Assembly (NCBI GenBank): GCA_965115815.1
Contig: OZ220465.1
Coordinates: 2,108,001 to 2,172,000, forward strand
DNA length: 64,000 nucleotides
Direction of reading: 5' to 3'
DNA from: VXPW01 sp965115815
GTDB taxonomy: Bacteria > Pseudomonadota > Alphaproteobacteria > TMED109
Part shown: positions 55,035-64,000 of the stretch, piece after piece
How positions within the stretch are numbered: the first letter of the stretch is position 1
Layout: each line of letters opens with the position of its first letter
Notes under the pieces: model-generated
Told to the model about the DNA's origin: nothing
Databases searched by the model: none
The model's input: only the letters and a program-made list of their open reading frames with translations
Translations under genes and position numbers: made by a program

Positions 55035-55067
55035 GACCGGGTACCGGGCGCGGCCGTTTCCATGGCC

Positions 55068-55691
55068 CTAGACGGATTGCGCGGCGATCACACGTGCCGC
55101 CACATCCCGCATCAGTGCCCGTACGCCCTCGACCTTGCGCTCCAGGTAGTGCACGGCCCCCAATGCCGGAATCGCCACGATCAGTCCGAACGCCGTCGTG
55201 AGGAGCGCCTCCCAGATCCCGCCGGCCAGCTGGCTGGGATCGACGCGCGCACCCGCCTCTTCCAGCTTTCCGAAGGCCTTGATCATCCCGATCACCGTTC
55301 CCAGAAGGCCGATCAGGGGACTCAGGTTCGCCACCACTTCCAAAGACCGGATGTAGGTCTCCAGCGAACGGATCTCCACCGATCCGACGCGTTCGATTTC
55401 CGCTTCCTGCAGCTCCCGCGGCAGGTGTCCGGTATCCAGCGCGATTTCCACCACACGGGCGGCAGGATGCCGCGCATGCGCCAGACGCCGTCGGATCTCG
55501 TGCGTGGCACCGGACGCCACCAGTTCCATCAGTCCGGACCGGCTTTCTCCCAGTCTCCAGAACTGGATGACCTTGAGGAGGATGATGGTCAGGGACGAGA
55601 TCGACAGGAAGAGCAGGACGTACATGATCGCGCCCCCCTTCTGGAGGAGAGCGGCCGCCGCATCCCAATGCTCCAAGCTCAGTTCCGGCAT
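55068..55691 (-). CDS. exbB: ExbB/TolQ-family proton channel protein
   Basis: 207 residues with three membrane helices: YVLLFLSISSLTIILLKVIQ, then after a cytoplasmic loop LSPLIGLLGTVIGMIKAFGK and ALLTTAFGLIVAIPALGAVH. The LLGTVIGMI and TTAFGLIVAIPA blocks are the MotA/TolQ/ExbB signature, with Thr residues lining the pore. It is the first motor gene downstream of the receptor gene (116-bp gap). Confidence 0.93.
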   Translation of the reverse strand: MPELSLEHWDAAAALLQKGGAIMYVLLFLSISSLTIILLKVIQFWRLGESRSGLMELVASGATHEIRRRLAHARHPAARVVEIALDTGHLPRELQEAEIERVGSVEIRSLETYIRSLEVVANLSPLIGLLGTVIGMIKAFGKLEEAGARVDPSQLAGGIWEALLTTAFGLIVAIPALGAVHYLERKVEGVRALMRDVAARVIAAQSV

Positions 55692-55807
55692 ATCGTACTC
55701 CTCGCAGTCGACCGCGAACGACGGGGTCGACGGCGATCCGGAAGGTCTGCCCGAATCATTCGAGAGTTCCGAACCGCAATCGGCCCCGAAGTTCCGTTCC
55801 GGGGCCG

Positions 55808-58339
55808 CTAGAACCGATAGCGGAGCCCGACGTAGTACGAGCGGGGGGCTCCGGGTGACAGGAACTCGGCGGTATGGTGGACATCGTCCTCCAGACCGTG
55901 GTTCAGGATGACCACCTCGCCCTCGCACTCATCCCCGCCCTCGTACTCGCACTCACCGAGGATGCCGAAGGTCTCGTAGTCCTCGCCCAAGAGGTTCTCG
56001 ATGCGCCCGAACAGCGTCAGCCCGCCGATCGTCCAGTCGAACGTCAGATCCACCACGCTGTAGCGGCCGGTCCTTGCGAGCTGGTTGGACTCGTCCCCGC
56101 GCAAGTACACGCCGGACCGGGCCAACCAGCTGGTACCGATGCGCAGGCCGTTGGTCCAAGTGTAGCCGACGCCGGCCTTGAACGAGTGTTCGGGAATTCC
56201 GGGAATCCGGTCCCCCGACTTCACGTCGATGACCTTGGCCTCGTCCCCGCCTTCGATCTCTCTGCCCAAGGGATGATTCGCGCCGGGCAGCTCGTTGTCG
56301 TCGGCGAAGGTTGCCCGGATGAAGCTGTAGTTCGCACTCCAGTCCCAGCGGTCGAACCGCCCTCCGATCTGACCGTCGAAGCCCATGCGTCGGGTTTCGC
56401 CGTAATTCTGGAAGTACCCCAGTCCGGGCTGAGCCCCCGTTTCGGGTACCGCCACGAAGACGATGTCGTCCTTGTTGACGCTGGCATACGCCGCCAGCTC
56501 CCAAGCCAGAGCCCCGGCCGGAGTCCCCAGATCGCCGCGAATGCCGCCCTCCACCGAGCGTGTGACGACCTCCTTGAGCGGCGGATCGGCGACGAACGCA
56601 TTGGGCAGCCGGCAGGGTTGGTCGGGATCGGCGCAGCCGAGCTCTGCCGCCGTGGGCGCCCGCATGGCCTCGCGGTAGCCTCCGAACACGGCGAGGCTGT
56701 CGGTCAGACGGTGGGTCAGGCCGGCGGCCGGATTGAACCGCCGGAAAGTGTGCGATTCCGGATCATCCTGGTCGATCTTCAAGTCGATGCGCACGGTGTC
56801 GTAGCGGCCGCTGAGCGTGAGGTCGGTGCGCTCGGCCACGGCCATCGTATCCGACACGTACACGCCCCACGCACTGGAATCCGACACCACCCGAAGCGGA
56901 CCCACCTCCGACTCCTCCAGATCCTCCTCGCAGGATCCGTCGTCCTCTTCGAAATCGTCCCGTTCGCACTCGTGGGTGACCACCAAGGGCTGCCCGTCGA
57001 ACAGCAGCGCAGGAACATTTCGATCCTCTTCCATGCGACCCACGAGCGTGCGTCCGGAAAACGTCGTCTCGGACCGGTCGTAGGCGGTTCCCAGTACAAG
57101 TCTGTGCATGCCCCGGCTGAGGTCCGCCTGCAAGGAGATTCCTTGCGTGGTGGTGTCGGTAAAAGTCAGATTGCGCGCCCCGGGCGTGACGTCATCGCCC
57201 TCCTCGTCGTCGCCGTCCAAGCGGATCGCCTTCGGCACTCCCATCCCGCCTACCGAACCGAACAGGACCCTAGCCTCTTCCTCATCCTCGCCGTCGCCAT
57301 TGCCGGCTCCATTCCCGTTGTCATCGCCGTCGTCCACTTCTCCGGCGAGCAGAAAGCCGCCGTCGTCGAACGCACCGTCGAACTCATCCCCATTGATCGT
57401 GTCGCGTTCCAGATCGCGATGGTACACGATGCCGGAGATGCGAAGATCGTCCGAGATGTCGTACTCCCCGCGCACGCCGAACATGCCGAGCTGGTTTTCG
57501 GTGAGATCCGGGTACGTGAATACCGATTCCCTGCGCACGGCCAACACGTCACGGGGGAGCCCACCGTTGCCGGTGAGTTCGGTCCGGGCGGCCAAGGCCA
57601 GGAATCCCAGCGAGCCCCGATCCAGCTGATGCGTCACATCCAAGTACGTCCGAAGGATGGTGCTGTCGCTGTGATCGCGCCAGCCGTCCTCCTCGCCCCG
57701 TTCGGCCGCAACGTAGACGCTCGTCGCATTCCGTTTGCCCCCCGCCTGTGCTGCGGCGTCCAGTCGGCCGTGCGACCCGCCCTTGATCACCAGTTCGGCT
57801 CCCCGGAAGGATTCGCCGGAATGCGTCTGCAGCGACAGGGCACCGCCCAGCGCATTGAGGCCGTACGCCGGATTGCCGCCGACCAGGTCGATCCGGCGGA
57901 TCGCGGCGTCCGGCACGAGATCCCATTGAAGCGTATCGCCGAACCCTTCGTTGATGCGAATGCCGTTCAGGTAGACGGCCAGACCCTGCGGTTCGCCGAG
58001 GAGCGGCGACAGCGTGAAGCCGCGATAGGAGAGGTTCTGCTGGTACGGGCTGTTCTGCACGTCCGTGACGCTCACACCGCGCAGGGTGCGCTCGGCAAGG
58101 TCGGTGAGGTTGCGCGGCTGCACGCGGTCGAGGTCGTGATCGGTCAGGGTCTGCACGACCGCCGGTACCCGGTCCAAGAGGACACCCGTTCCCGGCATCG
58201 GGGTTACCCCGATGACCTCCACCTCTGGCAGGGTATCTTGCGCGCAGGCGGGCAAGGGAGCCGCCGCGGCCACCAGCAGCACGGCGGCACCCATCGCCGG
58301 CACCCCCGGTCGGCGTGCTGGACGCAATAGCAATGTCAT
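55808..58339 (-). CDS. TonB-dependent outer-membrane receptor with acidic loops
   Basis: 843 residues from ATG 58339 (GGAG upstream). The signal peptide ends near LPACAQD. A plug domain (VPAVVQTLTDHDLDRVQPRN, NEGFGDTLQWDLVPDAAIRR) precedes a 22-strand barrel ending in YYVGLRYRF with the C-terminal Phe. Very acidic insertions lie at residues 318-355 and 375-383, with another at 457-478 that also carries Cys residues. The last strands have a further Cys/Glu-rich loop (GECEYEGGDECEGE). Acidic loops on the cell surface suggest capture of cations or a positively charged ligand. It heads the exbB-exbD-exbD-tonB genes, so the motor is probably dedicated to it. The substrate is unknown. Confidence 0.93.
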   Translation of the reverse strand: MTLLLRPARRPGVPAMGAAVLLVAAAAPLPACAQDTLPEVEVIGVTPMPGTGVLLDRVPAVVQTLTDHDLDRVQPRNLTDLAERTLRGVSVTDVQNSPYQQNLSYRGFTLSPLLGEPQGLAVYLNGIRINEGFGDTLQWDLVPDAAIRRIDLVGGNPAYGLNALGGALSLQTHSGESFRGAELVIKGGSHGRLDAAAQAGGKRNATSVYVAAERGEEDGWRDHSDSTILRTYLDVTHQLDRGSLGFLALAARTELTGNGGLPRDVLAVRRESVFTYPDLTENQLGMFGVRGEYDISDDLRISGIVYHRDLERDTINGDEFDGAFDDGGFLLAGEVDDGDDNGNGAGNGDGEDEEEARVLFGSVGGMGVPKAIRLDGDDEEGDDVTPGARNLTFTDTTTQGISLQADLSRGMHRLVLGTAYDRSETTFSGRTLVGRMEEDRNVPALLFDGQPLVVTHECERDDFEEDDGSCEEDLEESEVGPLRVVSDSSAWGVYVSDTMAVAERTDLTLSGRYDTVRIDLKIDQDDPESHTFRRFNPAAGLTHRLTDSLAVFGGYREAMRAPTAAELGCADPDQPCRLPNAFVADPPLKEVVTRSVEGGIRGDLGTPAGALAWELAAYASVNKDDIVFVAVPETGAQPGLGYFQNYGETRRMGFDGQIGGRFDRWDWSANYSFIRATFADDNELPGANHPLGREIEGGDEAKVIDVKSGDRIPGIPEHSFKAGVGYTWTNGLRIGTSWLARSGVYLRGDESNQLARTGRYSVVDLTFDWTIGGLTLFGRIENLLGEDYETFGILGECEYEGGDECEGEVVILNHGLEDDVHHTAEFLSPGAPRSYYVGLRYRF

Positions 58340-58435
58340 GGAGGAATCTCCGAACATCGTGAATCCAAGCCCGTCAAGCCTTAGGGTGTCCGCGCCGGCC
58401 CGAATCGTCAAGTCGCAGAGTGTCGTCGATTCCGT

Positions 58436-59992
58436 TCATGCACCGGATTCCCGCGCCGGGATACAGTGCGATTCGACGATCCCGGCGCCCGGCGACGCCT
58501 GCCGGCCCCCGCCGGCTGCCGATCGCAGGGCACCGGGAAGACCGCCCGGCAGATCGTCCGCGATCAGGCCCGGTCCGAAGCGACGGGCCGCTTCCCCGTG
58601 CAGCCACACCCCTTCGGCCGCCGCCGCCCACGGTTCCATGCCGGACGCCAGCAGACCGCCGATCGCTCCGGCCAGCACGTCGCCGGAGCCGGCCGTGGCA
58701 AGACTTGCCGGCGCGTTCGCATTGACGATCACGCGGCCCTCCGGCACGGCGATGACCGTGTCCGGCCCCTTGCTCACCACCGTGGCGCCCACGCGCCGGG
58801 CGGCCGTCCGAGCTTGGGTCAATCGGTTCCCGCCGAGATCCGGGAACAGCCGCCGAAACTCTCCGGCGTGCGGCGTCAGCACCGCCGCTTCGGCCGCCGC
58901 GCAGCACGCGGCAAGGGCGTCCAGCCGGTCGACATAACTGGTCAGTGCATCGGCATCGAGGACCATGCGCCGACCGGTTTCCGCAGCGGCGGCCACCCGG
59001 CTGCGGGTGGCCTCTCCGATCCCGCTGCCCGGACCGATCACCACGACCCGGGCCCTTGTGCGCGCAAGCAGGGCCCGCAGATCCCCGGAAGCCGCCATCG
59101 GTTCGATCATGATCGCCTTGGGATCTCCGGCATAGGCAGAGACCGCGTCTTCCGGAACCGCAATTGTCACCAGGCCCGCTCCCGTGCGAAGGGCCGCATG
59201 TCCGGCCAGGCGGGCGGCGCCGGCGCGCCGGGCCGACCCTCCCACGATCGCGACCGGGCCGCGCGTGTACTTGTGGCTGCGCCAGTCCGGCGCCCGCTGC
59301 TCCCGCAGCCAGAGGGACGGTCCGTTCAGCAGTGCGGCCGCCGCGGCCTTGCCGGTCGGGATTCCGAGATCGGCGAGCACGATCTCCCCCGCCAGGGCAC
59401 GACCAGGAAACAGCACGTGGCCGGGCTTCAACCGGTGAAACGTGACTGTGAGCCGAGCCGGAAGCACACCTGCCGACGCACTGCCGGTGTCACCGTCCAC
59501 CCCGCTCGGCAGATCGACGGCGACCGAGGGCTTTCCCTGCTCCCTCGCTCGACCGAACAGGGAAGCCACGCGGTCCGGCAGGGCGCGCGACAGGCCGGCT
59601 CCGAATACGGCATCTATGACCACCGCCGCGCCGTCCACAAGCCTGCAGTCCAGCGCCTGCGTGTTCCCGAGCCAACGAGCCGCGGCATGCGCCGCGTCTC
59701 CAGTCAGCGCCTGGCGTTCGCCCCACAGCGCCACGCATACGTCCCGGCCCTGCCGGGCGAGGTGCCGCGCAGCCACGAAGCCGTCGCCGCCGTTGTTGCC
59801 GGGTCCGGCTGCGACCAGCACGGTTCCGGCCGGGAACCGCCGGTTGACGGCATTCGCAACCGCCCGACCCGCCCGTTCCATCAGCACGCTGCCTGGCGTG
59901 CCCAACCGGACGGCGGCCCGGTCAGCCTCGGCCATCTGGCCGACCGTCAGGATCTCGGGCGGCCACGCAGGCCCGGATGACATGAGGCGCAT
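58436..59992 (-). CDS. nnr: Bifunctional NAD(P)H-hydrate epimerase / ADP-dependent dehydratase
   Basis: 518 residues that repair hydrated NAD(P)H. The N-terminal YjeF epimerase domain has VAAGPGNNGGDGFVAARHLA and VDLPSGVDGDTG with catalytic Asp. The C-terminal ribokinase-like dehydratase starts near residue 220 and carries VIGPGSGIGEATR, VLTPHAGEFRRLFP and TAGSGDVLAGAIGGLLASGM with the catalytic Asp. The length and order are those of the fused bacterial Nnr. The start is ATG 59992, with ATG 59983 possible. It is 97 bp upstream of the receptor gene. Confidence 0.95.
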   Translation of the reverse strand: MRLMSSGPAWPPEILTVGQMAEADRAAVRLGTPGSVLMERAGRAVANAVNRRFPAGTVLVAAGPGNNGGDGFVAARHLARQGRDVCVALWGERQALTGDAAHAAARWLGNTQALDCRLVDGAAVVIDAVFGAGLSRALPDRVASLFGRAREQGKPSVAVDLPSGVDGDTGSASAGVLPARLTVTFHRLKPGHVLFPGRALAGEIVLADLGIPTGKAAAAALLNGPSLWLREQRAPDWRSHKYTRGPVAIVGGSARRAGAARLAGHAALRTGAGLVTIAVPEDAVSAYAGDPKAIMIEPMAASGDLRALLARTRARVVVIGPGSGIGEATRSRVAAAAETGRRMVLDADALTSYVDRLDALAACCAAAEAAVLTPHAGEFRRLFPDLGGNRLTQARTAARRVGATVVSKGPDTVIAVPEGRVIVNANAPASLATAGSGDVLAGAIGGLLASGMEPWAAAAEGVWLHGEAARRFGPGLIADDLPGGLPGALRSAAGGGRQASPGAGIVESHCIPARESGA

Positions 59993-60762
59993 ACCGAATC
60001 GTCCCTGCCCTGCCGACGATCCCTACAGTGCCAGCAGGCAGCCGACAACGCCAGGCTAGGCCTGCCGGGGACCCGGACAGCGCCGTCACACCGTCCCGGG
60101 ACCCGGAACAGGTTCGGCAGGCTTCTCGCAGAAACCCAGGAGCGGGAGTGCTTCGAAACCCGCTCGCCGGAGTGCCGAAGCGACCCGACCACCACGCCAC
60201 GCCGGGCATGAGCGCCGAAGAACAGGAAACGGGCGGGCGGGCGCACGATTCCGACCCGAATCGTGATTCGTTCGGCCGATCCGGCAGGACCCGGCCGCGC
60301 GCCCTCGGGCGCACGTCCGGGGAAGACGAGCCGGCAGACCGGCGGGCCGGGCCGCGCAATCCCGCGCGCCCCGTGCCAGCCGGCGGCAGGTCGCGTCATT
60401 CCCGGAAACCCGGGACGCGCGACCTGCCGGCGAAGGGGGCGGGATTCCGCCCCGCGGCACGAAAACCGCATCCCGTCCTTGCCCGAACTCCGCTTCCCGT
60501 GCACGATCTCGCCCCCCTCTCCGGGATTCCGCGCTCCCGTGGCCCCGGCGCACTCGGTCCGCCGCCACCCCAGCTATCGCGCACACCCGAGGCGCAGATC
60601 GAAGCCCTCTCCGCAATCGTCACGCCGACGTAAAGCAACCGTCACATCCTGCCGTCAGGATTCCGCACGGGCACCGGCGCACGGAGGCGCACGGAAACGC
60701 TCGTCCCCTCCCGGCGCACGACGTCTGCCCTCGTTCCCCTGACCGACTTGGAGAGTTCTTCC
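59993..60762. other. 770-bp intergenic region with a large hairpin
   Basis: No gene recognised. A long inverted repeat at 60379-60432 (GGCGGCAGGTCGCG paired with CGCGCGACCTGCCGGC around CCCGGAAACCCGGG) could form a stable hairpin. The promoters of nnr and of the porin must lie here. Confidence 0.65.
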
Positions 60763-62157
60763 ATGAACTTCACGTCCCGTGCAACCGCAGCGGCCGCCGC
60801 CTTGATGGTCGGCCTTGCGGTGGCCCATCCCGCCTCGGCCCAAGATGCCGAGGCCACGCAGAACGCCGAAATCGAAGCGCTGAAGACCGCCATTCAGAAT
60901 CTGCAGATCAAGCTGAACAGCCTCGAGGCCCAGCAGGCGCAGCGGCCGGATCCGGACGGTCGGCCCGAAATCAAGGTGGGTCCCGGCCTGAGAATCTCCA
61001 AGGGCAAGCAGTCAGTACAATTGACCGGACGCCTGCACTGGGATGTCGGGATCTACCCGTCCGATCAGTTCGAGGACGAGAACTTCGACACCGGCACCAA
61101 CCTGCGCCGGGGTCGGCTCGGGGTCAAGGGCCGGTCCGATGCGTTTTCGTACAACCTGACGATCGATGTGGGCGGGTCGGCCGACACCGACAACAGCGCC
61201 GAAATCGACGAGGCGGCGATCTACTACTCGCCGTCCGAGAACGTGAAGATCGGCTTCGGGAAAATGAAGATTCCCGTCACCTTCGAAGAAAGCACGTCTT
61301 CGAACGACATCAGCTTCATCGAACGCTCCTTGCCGGTCGACATGTTCACCGACAAGACGCTGGGGCCGAAGGCCGTCAATGCGCAGGTCTGGATCTACGG
61401 ATCGCAGAGTCTGGTCGAGGCCGCCGTCCACGCCCGGGGCGACACGAAGACGACCGGAGTGGAAGGGAACGGCGACGCCGAGAACCTGGGCTTCACCCTT
61501 CGCGCCGTCTACGCACCGGTCCGGACCGACACGTCCGCGATCCACGTGGGCGGCTGGGTGGATCGGTCGAACGGTCCGGTCACCGATGCGCGGTGGGGCT
61601 ACCGAACGGAACTCAACGTCGCGGACTACAAGCCCCTCTACGGATCCAACGAAAACGACGGTCTGGATTCGATGACCCACTACGGCGCGGAACTGGCGTA
61701 CCTGACCGGACCCTTCTGGGCGCAGGCCGAGTACGTCAAGGGGACCTTCGAGAAGAACTCCGGTTCCGACGTCGAGGCGGACGGCTACTACGTCCAGGCC
61801 GGGTACGTGATCGGGGGCGCCAAGCGGTACAGCATGAAGAAGGGTGCCTGGTCGGCGCCCAAGGTCCGGAATCCGTTTCCCGGAAAGGGCATGGGCGTGA
61901 TCGAGCTCGCTGCGCGGTACAGCGTGGTGGACTTCGGAACGGACATGGTCCAGCGTTCCCACCATGGCAAACAGTCCAACGTGACCGTGGGGCTCAACTG
62001 GTACCTCACGAACAACAGCCGGCTGATGTTCAATGCCATTCGGGTCGACTTGGATGAAGCAACCAACGGCGGACTTGAGGTCGGCGCGGACGGCACGTCG
62101 AACGGCAGCAACGATTCGTTCTGGGTGCACGGGATGCGCTGGCAGTACAAATGGTAG
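60763..62157 (+). CDS. Phosphate-selective porin, OprO/OprP family
   Basis: 464 residues. The signal peptide ends at PASAQD. A predicted coiled coil follows (NAEIEALKTAIQNLQIKLNS), as in OprO/OprP porins, where it forms a periplasmic trimer stalk. The barrel then starts (LTGRLHWDVGIY; RRGRLGVKGRSDAFSYNLTI, KIGFGKMKIPVTFEESTSSN) and ends with RWQYKW. The RxGRLGxKG, GxGKMKxPV and FxERSLP blocks are characteristic. It should pass anions, phosphate or polyphosphate in known relatives. ATG 60763 follows GGAG. A terminator-like hairpin lies 24 bp after the stop. Confidence 0.92.
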   Translation: MNFTSRATAAAAALMVGLAVAHPASAQDAEATQNAEIEALKTAIQNLQIKLNSLEAQQAQRPDPDGRPEIKVGPGLRISKGKQSVQLTGRLHWDVGIYPSDQFEDENFDTGTNLRRGRLGVKGRSDAFSYNLTIDVGGSADTDNSAEIDEAAIYYSPSENVKIGFGKMKIPVTFEESTSSNDISFIERSLPVDMFTDKTLGPKAVNAQVWIYGSQSLVEAAVHARGDTKTTGVEGNGDAENLGFTLRAVYAPVRTDTSAIHVGGWVDRSNGPVTDARWGYRTELNVADYKPLYGSNENDGLDSMTHYGAELAYLTGPFWAQAEYVKGTFEKNSGSDVEADGYYVQAGYVIGGAKRYSMKKGAWSAPKVRNPFPGKGMGVIELAARYSVVDFGTDMVQRSHHGKQSNVTVGLNWYLTNNSRLMFNAIRVDLDEATNGGLEVGADGTSNGSNDSFWVHGMRWQYKW

Positions 62158-62180
62158 GAACCGGATCTCGATCCGTTGCC

Positions 62181-62212
62181 AACCTCCGCCACGCGAGACG
62201 CGGCGGAGGTTT
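62181..62212 (+). terminator. Probable rho-independent terminator after the porin gene
   Basis: A perfect 10-bp stem (AACCTCCGCC with GGCGGAGGTT) with an 11-base loop, followed by TTCGG. The T-run is short, so strength is uncertain. The rest of the 448-bp gap to 62605 holds nothing I recognise. Confidence 0.55.
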
Positions 62213-62605
62213 CGGCCGCACGGATCCGGGATCCGGGTGATCCGGACCCTGTCCGACAAGGCCGATCCGCAGGGCCGCAAGACGGCTTTGGCTTCGGCCG
62301 GCACCGCCGCGCGATGCGGATTTGCGCGCCTGCTTCCGGTCGGCAGAGGAGCCGGAGGAGCCGGCGGCACGTTCGGAGCCCGTGTCCGAACCCTTGGCTC
62401 GCTGCCACGATCCACCGGACGGGTACTGGGCTTACCCCCCGCACGATACGGTCCGCAAATCGGTCCCTCCTCCAGATCCGAATGCCCCGATGCGTGCGGG
62501 ATCGGTGCCGCTCCCGGCGTGCGGACGTGCTTGCCGCCGGATCCCGCCGCCCTATCCTGACGGTGACGGCAGGATCCGACCGTACGTTCCTGCAAGGAGC
62601 GCATC

Positions 62606-62905
62606 ATGAATGCAGAGACCCGTACCGAGGTCGAAGCGGCGGTCTTCCGCCGCCTCGTCGAACACCTTCGGCACCATTCCGACGTGCAGAACATCGACCT
62701 GATGGAGCTCGCAGGGTTCTGCCGGAACTGTTTGTCCAAGTGGTACCGTTCCGCTGCCGAAGAGCACGGAGAATCGATCGCGGACGAGGACGCGCGCGAA
62801 ACCGTATACGGAATGCCGTACGGAGAATGGAAGGCCAAGTACCAGACGGCGCAACCGGCAGACCGGGTCGACGCCATGAAGGATCGGTTCCACAACCACG
62901 GGTAA
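62606..62905 (+). CDS. DUF1244 family protein
   Basis: 99 residues, matching the whole of the DUF1244 family: VFRRLVEHLRHHSDVQNIDL, MELAGFCRNCLSKWYRSAAE and ETVYGMPYGEWKAKYQ. The CxxC pair in GFCRNCLSKWY is invariant in the family and may bind metal or be redox active. AAGGAG precedes ATG 62606. The function is unknown; the family is mainly found in Alpha- and Gammaproteobacteria. Confidence 0.92.
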   Translation: MNAETRTEVEAAVFRRLVEHLRHHSDVQNIDLMELAGFCRNCLSKWYRSAAEEHGESIADEDARETVYGMPYGEWKAKYQTAQPADRVDAMKDRFHNHG

Positions 62906-63261
62906 GAACCTCCCGGACCGACGGATGCGGGGACGCCCGCGCGACCGGTATCCTGGGGTCGGTGCGGAATCGCGGACGAGGCGGCCCGGGGGGCGAAAGC
63001 GGCCCGGAACCGCGCAGTTCGCCGACGCCGACCGGCTGTGCGTCACCACACCCGCGCCCCCTCCCGCCGCCGGCCGCCGACGATCCGCGAACGGATGCCG
63101 ATCCGGCAGGTCGCGAGATGCAGGGTCAGCCGGGCCTCGCTCCCTGCCTCTGATCCCCTGCGCCCTTCGGACCGTATCGCCGCAAACCGGATATCCGAAC
63201 CAGGCGGCGGTCGGCTGCCATCTGCGTGCAGGATCTCGCGATCTCCGGATTGCCGGTCCCC
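62906..63261. other. Intergenic, nothing recognised
   Basis: This gap lies between the convergent DUF1244 and ferredoxin genes. No clear terminator hairpin with a T-run was seen. Confidence 0.6.
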
Positions 63262-63591
63262 CTACCCTCTGGCATCCCGGATGTTGTCCGGCAGGTCGAG
63301 GATCAGGCCGTCCAGTTGCTCCGTCATCTCAATCTGACATCCCAGCCGGGAGGTAGGCGTGACACCCCACGCGAGATCCAGCATGTCCTCCTCGTCTTCC
63401 GACGGCGGCGGCAGCCGGTCGTTCCAGTCGGAATGGACGATCACATGGCACGTCGAACAGGCCAAGGAAGCTTCGCAGGCTCCTTCCATGTCGATGCCGT
63501 GCCGGTGGGCGATCTCCAGGACCGACTGCCCGGCCACGCCCTCCACTTCCCGCACCTGTCCGCCGGGAAGTCGAAAGATCACCCGGGGCAT
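63262..63591 (-). CDS. [2Fe-2S] ferredoxin, adrenodoxin type
   Basis: 109 residues. The cluster ligands are Cys residues in CEASLACSTC (Cx5Cx2C) and in RLGCQIEM. GIDMEGACEASLACSTCHVI and SEDEEDMLDLAW are the usual adrenodoxin-type surroundings, the acidic stretch being the partner-docking helix. Such ferredoxins (Fdx) supply electrons for Fe-S cluster assembly. ATG 63591 overlaps the end of the cysteine desulfurase gene by 13 bp, which supports a role in Fe-S biogenesis. Confidence 0.94.
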   Translation of the reverse strand: MPRVIFRLPGGQVREVEGVAGQSVLEIAHRHGIDMEGACEASLACSTCHVIVHSDWNDRLPPPSEDEEDMLDLAWGVTPTSRLGCQIEMTEQLDGLILDLPDNIRDARG

Positions 63592-64000
63592 GTCGGGGGC
63601 TCCGCCCGAGACGGTGCAACACGGCACGCATCGACCGCGTCGGCGATCTGCTCGGACGCCCGGTCGATTTCCGGTACCGTCGTGAAGCGGCCCGGAGAGA
63701 TCCGGAAGGTGCCTCCTGCCAGGGAGTCGGGTACTCCCAACGCCCGCAGGACATAGCTGGTTTCGACGGACGCATCCGAACAGGCCGAGCCGGTGGACAG
63801 GGCGACCCCTTCCAGCTGCCGCACCAGCCGGTAGGCTTCCAATCCCGGATAGCCGACGCACAGGTTGCCCGGAAGCCGCGACGCCATTCCGCCATGGACC
63901 ACCAAGTCGGGATGCCGGTCCCGCAACCGCGCCAGCATGCGGTCCCGCAGTCTCTCGATCCGTCTTGCCTCGACGGCAAGGTTCCGGCGCGCAATGCGGG
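63579..64000 (-). CDS. Cysteine desulfurase, C-terminal part (gene continues beyond the window)
   Basis: At least 140 residues of a NifS/IscS-type PLP enzyme that takes sulfur from Cys as a persulfide. The catalytic Cys lies in LSTGSACSDASVETSYVLRA, equivalent to the SGSAC loop of IscS. ASRLPGNLCVGYPGLEA and FRISPGRFTT are also conserved. The N-terminal part with the PLP Lys is outside the window. It overlaps the ferredoxin start, consistent with an Fe-S assembly operon. Confidence 0.92.
   Translation of the reverse strand, partial: RIARRNLAVEARRIERLRDRMLARLRDRHPDLVVHGGMASRLPGNLCVGYPGLEAYRLVRQLEGVALSTGSACSDASVETSYVLRALGVPDSLAGGTFRISPGRFTTVPEIDRASEQIADAVDACRVAPSRAEPPTCPG

Noticed and set aside
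60640..60700. Possible Pho box upstream of the OprO/OprP-type porin (two CCGTCA words)
   Set aside because: The words are 13 bp apart instead of the 11-bp period of a Pho box, and flanking bases do not match.

Overview
The window is high-GC DNA (about two thirds G+C by eye), most likely from an alphaproteobacterium. The best evidence is the tightly overlapping block proS-lolC/E-lolD-dnaE (24159 down to 17351), a gene order typical of Alphaproteobacteria, together with a short prolyl-tRNA synthetase that lacks the large inserted editing domain. A DUF1244 protein, an adrenodoxin-type ferredoxin and paired imelysin/di-heme oxidoreductase genes fit this. Gene density is low and decayed mobile DNA is abundant, which would suit a host-associated or recently bottlenecked lineage; that lifestyle is inference.

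Layout. 1-7687: an IS4-type element (251-3438) riddled with smaller insertions, an IS5 remnant, a Fic-domain gene, and a repeat-rich stretch. 7688-24159: core and catabolic genes, namely a PanB-like enzyme, a glycosyltransferase, ygfZ, a coupled operon (FAH-family hydrolase, 2-hydroxyacid dehydrogenase, SDR) divergent from an altronate-dehydratase-family gene, an aminotransferase, a Sua5-type enzyme, then dnaE, lolD, lolC/E and proS. 24160-28680: a periplasmic rhodanese, a wrecked IS66 transposase and yghU. 29325-36119: a glycine-betaine-type ABC transporter and a convergent imelysin plus di-heme oxidoreductase pair. 36500-52900: a mobile-element island holding one very large gene, a fibronectin-III autotransporter (38404-44181), plus IS3, IS5, IS4 and IS66 copies, MITEs and REP palindromes. 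52976-59992: a TonB-ExbD-ExbD-ExbB energy system with a TonB-dependent receptor, then the NAD(P)HX repair gene. 60763-64000: an OprO/OprP-type porin, a DUF1244 protein, a [2Fe-2S] ferredoxin and the 3' part of a cysteine desulfurase.

The most distinctive system is an insertion-sequence family whose transposase carries an N-terminal DruA-like (DUF4338) domain, the domain known from Druantia anti-phage systems, fused to an IS4/Tn5-type DDE transposase. Four copies are present. One is intact (45968-48394) with a 9-bp target duplication, and it sits inside an older copy that two 195-bp MITEs also interrupt. Another (251-3438) keeps its own 9-bp duplication although three MITE-like insertions and two nonsense codons break it. 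Around these elements there are at least three families of short non-autonomous elements and a REP-like palindrome family. They record several successive waves of transposition.
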